Source: Amblyornis subalaris (taxonomy: Eukaryota > Chordata > Aves > Passeriformes > Ptilonorhynchidae). Taken from it: a stretch of DNA of 64,000 nucleotides. Below are positions 24,401-36,158 of the stretch, in pieces (the first letter of the stretch is position 1; the number at the start of each line of letters is the position of its first letter). The stretch lies in contig JACAXG010000054.1 of assembly GCA_018881555.1 (NCBI GenBank), positions 3,527,723-3,591,722 on the forward strand, read 5' to 3'. Position numbers and translations under genes: made by a program. The notes under the pieces were generated by a model that saw nothing but the letters and a program-made list of their open reading frames with translations, was not told the origin of the DNA and did not search any database.

Positions 24401-27400
24401 TATCTTATTCTGGAAGAACACATTAGGACTCAGACTAACATTGTCTTTGAGATTTTCTGCAATTCTGTTCCTAAAATATCTCTCAGCAAATCAATAATTT
24501 TCTTTAAAGAAAATAAGCAAGTCTCAAACAGCAAGTCTCTTTCTAGAGAGCCTGTTGGATGAGTGAAATATTCTTTCCAAAGTGTGGCAGTCCTGGTTTT
24601 ATTAAGCTTTCAAGTTTTATGATTTCAAAGTTTTCCTCTTTGGCTTTACATGACTCTGAGGTAGACAGCCTGCTGAAAATTATAAGCTGAAATTTGCAGA
24701 ACATAATAAGCATACATTGCACGTCTGTTGCTGAAAGCCTTCTGCAAACACCATTAAACACTGCAGCATGTACTGCTCAGCAGAAGGGAGTGGCGAGCTT
24801 CCATCCCTGCTTCCCAGTTACTGGGATAGAACAGCAAGGCCGTACAAAAGTATGCAATAGCACTGTATGAATCTCTTTTCATGCCAAGTGGATTTGCTTG
24901 TTAGAGACGAGATTTGTGCTCTCAGTGTGGCTATTAAAAGGAAGGCCATAACCACTTGCGGTTACAGAAGCACTGGGAATTTTTTGCAGGAAAAAACAGA
25001 ATGCTGTTTCCAGTGTCTGCTCCAAATTTCAAAGTAAAGAGTTCTCAGCTGCATGACTGAAGTTTTGTGCTTTCACTTGCATGGTATATCCGTTGTATGA
25101 TATCAGTAAGTTGTATGGGTAAATAGGTTGTGTTTGTGGTCTTTCTCTGATTAGTGAAGAGAGCTTGGGACTGTTTAGAGTCTGATCTGATGACTATTTT
25201 GTTCATGAACTTCACAGGAAGCTGTGCTCACAGGACAGGTGTAAATAATTTATGGATCTGTTGGGCCAAGAAGCCGTGTGTAAATGTAGGAGCATCACAG
25301 CTGTTCTCTATATGTAAAGCTTGATTAAACCACTAATGCACACAAAAAATAGAACCACAGAACTGAAATCATGCCTTTCAAGCTAAGCTGCTTAGTTCAG
25401 TTAACACTTATTTTGATGGATCTGAAGGGCCAAAACATTTTCAGAAGTCTAGTTATGTGAATTTTCCCCCAAATTCGATACCTTCTCTGCAGACTATTAA
25501 AAAAAATTATAAATTTTTGTCAGTAGGTCATTCCGAAAAAATCTATTTTGATCACTGAGATTCATCATCTAAGCTGTGCTACTTGTTATTAATAGAGTCA
25601 TAAAGTTTATTTTCTTTACTTAGCTTGTTCAAAGATAAACCTAACATGTTAACATTTCAGGGCTTGCTTTTCCTTAATACTCTGTCAGGTTTCCTTAATA
25701 GACATTAATTGGGAAGTCAATGATTTTGCTAACAAACATTTATCTGTAAAGTTAACAAAAAATCAACTTAAGCCATATAGGCATAGGCAAACTCAACAGT
25801 TCATTTGTCCAGTTTACAGGCACAGGCAAACATTAGACCCCCTATTCCGTTGTTTATTATGTCTTTATCTGTAATATCACTCTGCAGTGTAGCATACTGA
25901 AATGACTGTAAAAACTTTTCTTTCAGCAATTCTTGAACATGAAATCAGATGAAAGGCCTTTCAGAGTAAGAAAAAAAAAGGAATGAAAGGAATGTGACTA
26001 ATCAGAAGGATTGCTATGGCCCTTTCTTAAAAAGCAGTACAGAACAGGTATTTTAATTGTCAATTGTAAATGGACATGCTGACTATCAAATTATATATAT
26101 TATGTATGTAGGGACAAAAAGGATGCAGAAAAAATTAAGGGGAACTGAGAAAAACTGTTGCTATAAACTTTTATAGATTAAGTTATGTTGTGAGAGATAT
26201 GATGTTGCATCCCAACATAATCTTAGTTCAAGGCCCTCTTTAACCCCTCAGAATTTCCCTATCTTATTACTCCACATTTATCTAGAGGGATCCCTTAAAA
26301 AAACAGGTGATAATCTGATTTTAATGACTCAGAAATAGATGATCCTGTCTCTGAAAATTACTTAGACCTTGGAAATGCTAGCAACTTAAAATGAGCAGTC
26401 AGTGCAGCCTGTACTAAAAATGTTAATGTGATCCTTGGATGTCTAAATAGGTGAGCAGTGAAGTGATTTTTATGCTGAGACTGGAATACTGAGTATAACC
26501 CTACTATCATCACTATGAAAGGACTTTGAAAATCTGGAGGGAGGGCAGAAAAAAAAAAAGTGCCAGGTATTTCTGGGGCCCAGGGGAAATTCCTCTGACA
26601 GTAGAGAGTTCTCAGTCTGCTAAGGGCAGTGAACTGTGATTCCTTCTTTGGTGTGTGTAAATATTTTTACTAAAAGAAGATATGAGCACCTAAAAGGCTA
26701 CTTAATATGACCTACAAAGGCACACTGTGAACTCGTGGCCAGAGTCTGCAACCTGAAGAACTCAGAGCTGAACTTCAGCAGAATGAGAAATCCATTTCTG
26801 ACTGTGACAATGTTCAGCAGATAAAGCAAATGAGNGAGGGGAACACTAAAGACATGTTGGTATACAATACATTTTCTGAGGAAAGCTGATGGACAACTGG
26901 AAAACAACTTTAAGCACAAAAATTAAGATAAGTAAAAGGAAAATGGCTGTAAAGAAATTTGTGTGCTTCCTAGATCATATTGACTTTGCAATATAGATTC
27001 TCAAACCCTAAGCTGCTTATATAAATATTGTCCTTTGCTGCAAACTGATTTATTTTTCATTATAATTGGTCACTCTAGTGTCTTTATCAACATAAATATT
27101 ATTGTGAGCAATACAGATCCCATAATGTGTTTTTGCCTTGTGAGGCATCAATCTGAACTTTACAAAACTCAAGAGAAGAACTTGTTATCAGTTAAGAAGT
27201 AGCTTTTTCTGTTTTCTTCCCATGGAAGTCAGTTTGTTAATAACATAAGCTCACTTAACAATGATGAAAGAACGTTAAGTAGCTGAAAAACTGCTGCAGG
27301 TCAGAGTTTTAGCTAGATCCATATGGCAGTTAACAATAAATCAGTTATTACTTTCCCCTCTGGTGGTTTTACACAAAGCAATAACTTGGACCAAATTAAA

Positions 27401-29366
27401 AGTCATTCAGGTGTCCACGAGTAGAAAAGATGCAGCCACCCTCATTCATCATTTTTGCCCTGCAGGCACCTCAAGTGTTTCCAGTAAGGGCTGCATAAAG
27501 TGAAGAAACTACCCTGTAAGTTNCTGGGGCTAAGGTGGCTGTACAGGGAAAATGCTCATATGCTCACATGCATATATATATAGTAGAGAGCATCTCCCCA
27601 CACANCTGATCATCTTCTCCATTGCCACTGACTTCATTGACAGCAGGTTTTATTCCAAGCATGCTCTGAAATCTTAGTGCTGAAGATGAAGTGTGGATCA
27701 CCATGGGCTCAGTCTTCTAAGTGTGATTAACTGTCTGGCAGGCAGGATGTGAAATGTCACACCAAGCTGTTTTGAATCATTGCTGCCCTGGTGCTGAGAG
27801 GTTTGGCCAGACCTGTGACAATAAGCCTAGAAGCTGGAGCAATTGATAAGAGTATTCTATAGAATTTCATGCACCCACTAGATTCTGAACAAGAGAACTG
27901 GTTTTTTTGGTTGGTTTATTTTTTTTTAAAGGGGAAAAAAAAAACCCCAAACCACCCAGAAATGCAGATTACTACACAGATTAGACAGTGGTTAAGTGCC
28001 TTGCAAATCTTACAAAGTAACATAGCAACTGGTCTTCTTTCAGCAAGTTGACAAGGAATAAAACTTTGCCAGTGCTCTTCTTAATTTGCAGCAAAGAACT
28101 TGGGTCCCTAATGTCAACAACTTACGGAATGGAAGGAAGCCACTTAATCACTGCCAATATGTCTATTTATTATGCAGCATGTAGAAAGCATCTGTGAATT
28201 TTCTCATCATTGCCTTTGAAATTACCTGTTATATAGTAAGCTGCGGAATTACTTCTTAAGGTGATAAAGTACTCAAGAACTCATATTATTCCTGGAAAAT
28301 GTATCTTAAGAGTCTTCAGTCTCCCAGAAGGTTTTCTCCTACCTCACAAAATTACTTTATTAGAAGATCAATTAGCATTTATCAATTGTGTCTCATCATG
28401 ATACTTTCAAGACTCTTGTATTTAATGTCTAATGGCCACCATTATGTCACCTTAGTGAAAGTACATGGGTCACTGCAGTAGTAGACACCAAATGTAGTAC
28501 AATGCAAGTATTATTATATGGTATTATTATGTAAATAAGAACTGTATAGTGCCTTTCAAATGCACTTGAAAAGAAGTTGAAGGAAAAGCTGAAAGACTCC
28601 AGAAGAAAGTACAGTAGTATCAGGCAGGAGTTTGAAATGTGATGCTCTCGACATACTCATATGTCGGTGTCTCACAAATGCACCATCAGGTTGTCTAGGT
28701 GATGTTCTAAAGAAAAAGAACAGGGAGGGTAAGAGTGCCNTATCTCAAGTTAGTGTGATTATTTTGAAGAGATTACTCTCTGATTCTAAGAGGATTTTTA
28801 GAGAAAACTTATTGAAGAATTTCACTGTGAAAGCTCTCCACAAAATAATTCTGTACAAACTGCAAGGGACAGAATGCGTCTGAGCATGATTTTATAGGGC
28901 ACTGTGTCCCCGAAGTGAAGGTTAGCTGAACACAGTGTCACATTTCAGACTATATCCAGAAGAATTTAATTAATTCAAGATAGTGTTTTGACAGCATATG
29001 TTTGATCTTGAATATTCAGCAATTATTTTTCCCCAGACCCACTGAAGAGCTGAAGTGAAAANCTGCAATTATATTTTGGTAACACACAACCACTCTCACT
29101 CAGCTACTTCCTTTAGTCAGTACCTGAGAGCTGAACTAATCATGTGCTGGCTGTTTGCTTTTGACATTTTGTGGTGTTTGATGGGAAAGTGTTGAACCTC
29201 CAAAGCTGAGAAGGGTGAAGGTGAACTTCAGAATGTGTTTATGTGGTTATAAATTCCAAGAAACCATTTCAGAAGGAGAACAGAATTGGATTTGTGTTTT
29301 ACTGGCTTTCCATAAGGTGGTAGATAACCCATGAGACTATTACTGCCTCAGCAACCACCTCTTGGG
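21456..29366. other. Non-coding single-copy DNA
   Basis: No gene or transposon is recognised in this stretch. It holds a T16 run at 22174-22189 and an imperfect hairpin-prone T-rich/A-rich pair around 27899-27957. A possible 34-base minus-strand micro-exon at 22839-22872 has good borders but is too short to support. Several AT-rich patches with TAAT cores (for example 27000-27075) could be regulatory, but nothing demonstrates this. Confidence 0.5.
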
Positions 29367-29855
29367 GAATCATAGAGTGGGTTGGGTTGGAATGGACCTT
29401 AAATATTATTTAGTTCCAACTCCTCTGCCCATGGGCAGGGGCACCCTTCACTAGACCAGGTTACTCAAAGCCCCATCCAACCTGGCCTGGAACACTTCCA
29501 AGGATGGAGAATCCACAACTTTGGGCAACCTGTGCCAGTGCTTCACCACCCTTAGTACAGAAAAATTCCTTTGTTGAATCTAATTTAACTCTACCCTCTT
29601 TGAGTTTAAAACCATTACCCCTTGCCTTATCACTACGTGCCCTGGTAAAAAGGCTCCATCTTTCGTCTAAGCTCCTTTTATATATTGTGAGTTACAATAA
29701 TGTGTCCACAGACCCTTCTCTTCTCCAGGCTGAATGATCACAACTCTCTCAGCTTTTCTTCATTACGGGGAGGTGTTTCAGCCCCCTGATCATTTTTGTG
29801 GCACTCGTCTGGACCTGCTCTAACAGCTTCATGTCTTTCATGTGCTGGGTGTCAG
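29367..29855 (-). mobile_element. CR1 LINE 3' end, minus strand
   Basis: On the plus strand this begins GAATCATAGAGTGGGTTGGG, the reverse complement of a CR1 terminus. It continues through the reversed CR1 3' UTR and end of ORF2, including TTCAAC-type and CTCCAGGCTGAA blocks at about 29723-29733. The reversed GACCTGCTCTAACAGCTTCA block follows at about 29811-29833. Only about the last 490 bases remain. Divergence is moderate and no long frame survives, so it is inactive. Confidence 0.93.
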
Positions 29856-30791
29856 TCAACACTAATATTATTGGCAATTAAAATTATTGCTGTTCTATAA
29901 AACTATACTTTTGTCATTATAATTACAAATATATTGAAAAAATATTGATTTTAATTACATCAATAGGCAGGTGATTCCCTGAATGCCAAATATTCTCTAT
30001 ATTCATCCTCCCTTCCACTGTCCACAGATTTAAGGAAGAAATAACAGTGTAGAAAATATTTTATAGGGTTTTTTTTTTCCCTGCAGTGTTCTGTGGTCCT
30101 TAGGCTAGTGTTCTGAAAAACAAAACACCAAAGTATAGGCATGCAAAAGCTATGCTGACTCTCTGAGTAAGTAACAACAGCAAATGGAATGGTGCTTAAG
30201 ACTGGGAAAGATTCATTTTCTGATATTCNTCCTTAACTATATTTCATCAATTTTCTGTCTATTAATAAAAATGCCTTAAATTTACATTAAATCTTACTAA
30301 AATTATTTTTACAGTATCATTTAGCTTACTGGAAGTGGTATTTCCTATATGCCACCATTTTAGTTTAGCTGAGGTTTTCCCATTGTGGTAATTCAGTGTG
30401 CTTATTGGTTAAGACCTGAAATTTTATTTAAAAAACACTTGGCTTTTGCTTCAGCGAAAGGGTATGCTTGAGAAAAAAAGGAGAATTTTTATTAATGATA
30501 TCTAATATTGTCCCCTAATTTAGTTCATGTATATGGTGGATGTCTTCAGTGCTTTCTTATAAATACAAACTTTATTTTTTTTTTTTTTAAAGGCTCTTTT
30601 TTTTGAAAAGCATTGTCTTTGGAGGACAGGAGGTTTACAGTATTTGTGACAAATTAACAAGACTAAATGATATTATTTTTTTTCTTCCAGTTAAAAGAAA
30701 ATCAACAAAATATCTTTTGTTTTTACTTTCATCTTTCAATGAAATCCTCATTTCCACTGTAAGTCTTCCAGCTGGAGAATGGTGCAAAACA
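29856..30791. other. Non-coding AT-rich DNA
   Basis: Strongly AT-rich, with a T14 run at 30575-30588 and several shorter T runs. No gene was recognised. Confidence 0.6.
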
Positions 30792-30880
30792 TAATCATAG
30801 AATTGAAGCATCACAATAGTCANGAAAACCCTGACATCTTTGAGCTGCTCATTTATCATGAGAACTGTTATATCCTAAAA
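30792..30880 (-). mobile_element. Possible decayed CR1 terminus
   Basis: CATAATCATAGAATTGAAGC, followed by CATCACAATAGTC and a GAAAACCCTGACATC block, loosely follows the reversed CR1 3' end (CATAGAATCATAGAAT, then GGAAAAGACC, then ATCATC). The match is short and diverged, so it may be accidental. Confidence 0.3.
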
Positions 30881-33800
30881 CAATTCTTCAACAGTTGAAA
30901 GTTCAGCTTTCAGACAAGAAAACAAAACCAGGTGTGGAGGAGAGCTGCATTCAGTGCCTGAATCTGTAATACCCTTTTCTGGGACTCTGCAGTCAGGTTC
31001 AGTGCAAATGAAAAGGCCTGGGTCCTGTGCTGACAGGAGTCAGCAAGAGCTCTGCCAAATGTAAATGCTGCATTACAATAGCTAAGGAAGCTGCTAGAGC
31101 GGTGTTTAAATATCAACCTAATTTTGGGACAAGGCAGTGAAAGGCATTTGACTTCATCCCAAGTATAATGGGTGCACACCTGCGTATTTTGTTTTTGAGG
31201 GACATCTTAATAATTTTATTTTGCTCAAAATGGTCTGTATTTAAAAAGTTANGGAGATGACATGGCTGTCTGATCTGGACATTGTGCCCAGATGGCACAC
31301 CTCCAACCTGTGGCCACTGTCTGAGCAGACCAGCCAGTCTATATAAAGGACTTCCAAATGGTATTTTCTCATGTTCTCCCTTCTTGCTCGTGGTGATTTC
31401 CCACTATGGCAAAGAACTAAGTAACAAAGGATTTGAGAGAAGAAAGGAGGCACTGCAATGACCAAATACTTCCTCTAGACTGTACCTTTGTCTGCAAGTG
31501 TCTCCGCTTCTGCTGTCACTAGTGACATTCAACCTCTATTCCCTCTTTCCTGAAGGGAGGATAGTGTAAAGAAAGAGTATCTGGGAAAACTTCTTCCCAG
31601 CTTGCTGCTTATATGCTGGTGGCACTCTGATTTTGCTGTTGAGCTAGGTGATACTGCTTTAAAACAGACCNTCTGTGTTCTTTCCTCCTTTCAATTTTCA
31701 CAGGGCCCTTTGAGGATGCTTGCTGGGGCCATCTCTNTGGTCACACTGTGAGGCGGACCACACTGCCTCTGCCACACTGTGCTGTCTTGAGGCAGATACA
31801 AGCACCCCAAGAGGTCAGCATGCTGTGCTGTAGACACTCAGGAGACTTTACTAGTCCACAAGTGGTCACTGAACACCTCNTCCTACTTCCCAGCACTTCT
31901 CAGGATGCCTCCTCACCCTGCTCTGTGCCTCAGCNAGTACCTGTTTGAGTGGGGCAGGCTTTGCAATATGATGGTAGAACTCCAAGAATCAGGCAATTGG
32001 TTCTTTACAGTGACCAGCAGAAGCCTCCTGCTTCTCAAGATGGGCTCTTTATAGGAGACAACAGTTTGAACCGAGACTATAAGCTTCAGATTTTAAGTAC
32101 TGAGCAGTCTTTGCCTCTCTCTTCAGGACATTTAGGGATGTACTGTCAGCTGCAATATGGTACAAGAAGAGGCTGCCCTGTGGTCTGGCTCTCCTGGTAC
32201 ATGAAGCTTAGTGCACTGCTCCAACGTGGTAAGGCCTTTGTTTCTGTCCATCTTTCAGCTTGGGAGTCACCTGGGGCATGGATTCATGTTTTGAAAGGCA
32301 GCCAAGGGGTTTGCAACACTTCAGGCAGGCAGTGTCCTGTGTAACATAACAAAACACCTTCATCCACCCGCTCACCATCACCAAAAAGCCCCAGAACTTT
32401 AAGATGGCCATCACAACTGCTGAACCAACNATGCATTGTCCGAGGAGTTCTGACCACATAAAAAAGGCCATTTTGAGGAAGAGTTTTTTCAGTTTTCTGC
32501 CTCTTNGGCTAGCTTCTGGGTACAACATGACACACTGACTTTAAGCACTTCCAAATTTATTTTAGCAAGCTGTTTTGCCAGGGACAATGCTGCCTTCTGC
32601 TCAGATATGCTATGAGCAATAAAATGCACAGCAACATCTGAAAACAAAGTAAGATTCGTAACTGCTGCCAGAACAGCAATTCCACAGGCTTCACTGCAAC
32701 TAATATGTCTTTTTTGTTGACATTCTTTCTGTCTCTGGATGTGTGCATCAGAAGCAATTTAATGACTGTAGCATCTGCAGCATGACTGAAAATGGAAGAT
32801 ATTCACCTTTATATCCATTATGCCTTCTTTCTCATTAGTTAATCATGGCATAAAGCCATTCCTGTTACAGGAGACTTTAAGAAGATAGAATTTCAGTTTT
32901 TCNAGGAACAAAATTTGAGAGATGTGATTAATTGTTTAGAAAGCATTTTTAAACTCATTTAAATTGGCCTTGAGAAAAAAAAANGAGCAAAAAGAAAATC
33001 TGCATATTTCTAGATATCTCCTGTAGAACTGTCTTCTATTATTCTGTTTTAATGCTTGTCTTTTCCAAATAAATGTTTTAAACGTTTGAAAACACAGTGG
33101 CTTGAAATCACTTGGTCAGGGAATATTCTGCAAGTTCTTTTCNTGCCTCTGGTCAGTAAACTCTCTCATATAGGGAGAGCTCTAAAGTCTTGGAATCTGC
33201 CTGGTGGCCTGAAGCTGTTGACTTGCAAGTAACTGCAAAGATTTCTGTGACTGAGAATATATTGAGATTGTTTTCCTTCTGTACTTCAACCACATAAGAA
33301 GACATAGATTAGTTGAAAATTTAGCCTTTTCAGACCAGAAATTCTGTTTAAGTGCATTTCTCATTTAGAAATGCATGGAAAGCTTTTGAAATGAAGCAAA
33401 TATTTCTTCTGAGATGGTAATAAAATCAAAATCTCTGTCTCTGAAATAATTTTTTTTTGGAGTTAAAAAAGAAAGAATCTGTTTTGTTCTTTCTGATCTT
33501 TGATTAAAACTGGACATTTTGTTCCTCGATTGTATCTTTAATCTCTGTAGTGGAAATGGTATGATTTCTGCAGCTGTTTTCGGTGTCATTAGGTGTTGTG
33601 AAAATCCACTTCCTTTTGTGAGATAATAATAAATACCACTGTAGTTGCACTTTAAAATGCCAAAGAATTAAATTATGGGGAAAGGCGAAATATTTTGCTT
33701 TATTTGTTATATTCTGAAGTTTAGTGAATGTGTTCATGAGTTCAAAAAGATAATGGACCTTGTTTCTAAAGCAGTGTTGTGGAAATCTTGCTCTGAATAC

Positions 33801-35278
33801 CTATTATTTTAGGCTACATGTCCCTTGAAAAGGTGCGGAAAGACAATATGAATCACAATTTTTTTTTCTTTCATATAGAATTCCCTTGATTTTTGCTGGC
33901 CTCTCTTTGTGCTCAGAAAAAAACATGACAAAAAAACCCAGTGGTTTTTTCCTCCGTGTGGTGAAATGTCTGCCTTAGACCCCATTTCTCCAAGCATTTC
34001 TTTATGCAGAGTAGCTCCTTATCTCATCAGGAATCCTGCAGAAATGGTGCAATTTCTGGTAACTCAGTTGGATTCTAAAGAATAGCAGTTTGGTGTAGCT
34101 CCTTTACCCCACACTGGATTTATGGCCATCCACAGTAGCCCTGTGTTGATTTAAAGCAGTGCATTAAATGGCTCTTCTCAGTGTGAAGGCAAATGCTGCT
34201 GAATGGCCTGTGCCCATGTCCTCTAAACTGTTATCTCCCAAAGTGGGTGATCACATCAAAATGTCCTTTGGGAAGTTGGCCTCAGCCAGTGTTTATGCCC
34301 AAGCAGGTCTAGGAATCCTGTGAGTGAGTATTATTCAGCTAAACCTGAAATGGAGCTATACCTAAAGGCATGTAAGGGTCTAGCAATTTAACAGCAGGGA
34401 TGGTGGAGTTCCATTGCCCTGGAATATTCTCTGTTATGAGCTCAGGTGCTGGTTTTGGTGTGGGGCATGGGGATCTGCCCCAAAGCACATGTGGCCAAAT
34501 GCCTTTGTCCCCCTTAGATGCATCTGTGATTACACTGCTGCAAAGGGTGGCAGATGCTAGTACCTTTGCTTTTGGATGGAAACTCACACAAATGCATTCC
34601 AAACCTTCTTGTGAATAGCACTTGCATGGCTGCAGAGAGCAGGTCTGGCAGAGATGTTGTTTTATCTCATTTGCAGTAAAAGTGTATGTCCTGTTCTGCA
34701 CAGCTGAAAATGAAGTACTGGCTCAAGGCTACGTGTGGTCAAATGATCATCCTAAATACAGCCCACCTGGCCAGCATGTGAAAAATGCTCTTACCTCCAG
34801 CCTCAAACACCAGCTACACTGGCCCATACAAGTTTCTGCACAGATCCATTTGAAACTTATGTACAGGGCGCTGATTTACCTGTGGGGAGAAGGGAGAGGT
34901 GTGTGTACTTTATGAGTGTGCAGCCAGGGGTCTTCTGGACACAGTCTGACTTGGGAGTGTATGTCATGCCTCATTCATGAAGTAGCCTGAGAAGTTATGC
35001 TTCCTCTTTCTGCCTCTAGTTTAGGCTGNCCACCTTTTCCTTCTTTTACATCTCTTTCACTTCTTTTACATCTCTTCTTTTANTGCCTTTCCTGACATTT
35101 TGTGGCAATTCTCTCATGATGCCTACTTTTATTTAAGACTGATTATTTTTATTTTATGAGTGTTTCACTGGCCCCAGATGAAAAATTTGGCTGGCATTTA
35201 CTCTTTCTCTCATTCTGTTAATCATGGCATGGTTATTCTTGCTGAAGGCCGCTCAGTTTAGTGATTAAAGACTAATCA
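30881..35278. other. Non-coding DNA with a GC-richer patch
   Basis: No family was recognised. The 31670-32350 part is GC-richer and has a 131-codon plus-strand open frame at 31949-32344, without domain features. A short tandem duplication of TTCTTTTACATCTCTT with a 20-base period lies at 35041-35076. Confidence 0.5.
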
Positions 35279-36158
35279 TGTGGAACTCAAAGACCCAGTG
35301 AAGACTGGAGGAACAATGACAGGCAAAGGATCCTTTATAAACTACCCAGTGGAAATGAGGAACTCATCTGCTCCCTAAGACCACCCAAAGGGTGGGAGAA
35401 AGGTTGACCATAGAGTGAAACTCACTGAGATGAGTTGGTGGGAAAGGACAAAACTGGGGAAAGAGAGGGAGCAAGGTGGACAGAGGAGGAACNAAAGTGG
35501 AAAAAAAAGAAAGAAAAGGGTAAGAAGGGGTTAACCGAGTAAAGGTCAGACAGCTTGTCTGACCGAGCCCTGTACTTGATGAGCACAGTCTGTTCTCTGT
35601 TCTACTTAAATCTGATTTCTGACTGCCTTCTTTGTGACTGTGCTCTCTGCTCTAAAGGTGTCTGTGTGCACTGGTTAACCCACACTAGTTTGTGAACATG
35701 GGGGCTCTGTGCCCAGCAGCAGGAGTGAGCCTTGAACCTCAGGGGCTCGTGAGTGTGGGTGCCAACAACTGGAGCATGGCAGGGGCACTGGGGGCTGCTC
35801 CTGGAGAGACTGAGAAAGCCAACAGTAGCAGTGGCCCATATATTATGTGTGCCATATGGCACTACCAGACAGATTCCATTCCTGATGAGCAGGAGAGAAG
35901 GAACAAGACTGGGCCACCTGTGCTCTTCATGTTCACCTGAGGGCTGTGTAAGGCAGTGCTTTCTCTCTGTGTCTACCTGNGTGGCTGGCTGGATTGGCAG
36001 TGTGAGCATACATATGCAGCTGTCAGGAGCGGGTGCTCAGCCTCTTTTCTGCCTGCACTCGGGGAGAGGGAACTGCAGCAGCCCCACATCCATGGGGCTG
36101 AGACAGGAGGAGAGCCCCTGGCTCCCACTGCCCATCAGGTTCAGCTACTTCTAACACA
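35279..36158. mobile_element. Probable solitary LTR of an old endogenous retroviral element
   Basis: This roughly 880-base block is distinctly GC-richer than both flanks. It begins TGTGGAACTC and ends CTTCTAACACA, so it has the short TG...CA inverted ends of an LTR. Its flow (purine-rich start, a GTCTGTTCTCTGTTC pyrimidine stretch near 35590, then a long GC-rich part) resembles avian ERV-type LTRs as I recall them. I cannot name the family. No internal gag or pol coding sequence is adjacent, which is why a solo LTR is suggested. The flanking five bases (AATCA and GGTGA) do not match, so a target-site duplication is not visible; it may have decayed, or the ends may be misplaced. Open frames inside it (up to 135 codons) are read as chance. 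Confidence 0.45.

Noticed and set aside
31949..32344. 131-codon plus-strand open frame
   Set aside because: The DNA is somewhat GC-richer, which lowers stop frequency. No motif, and no supporting splice sites.
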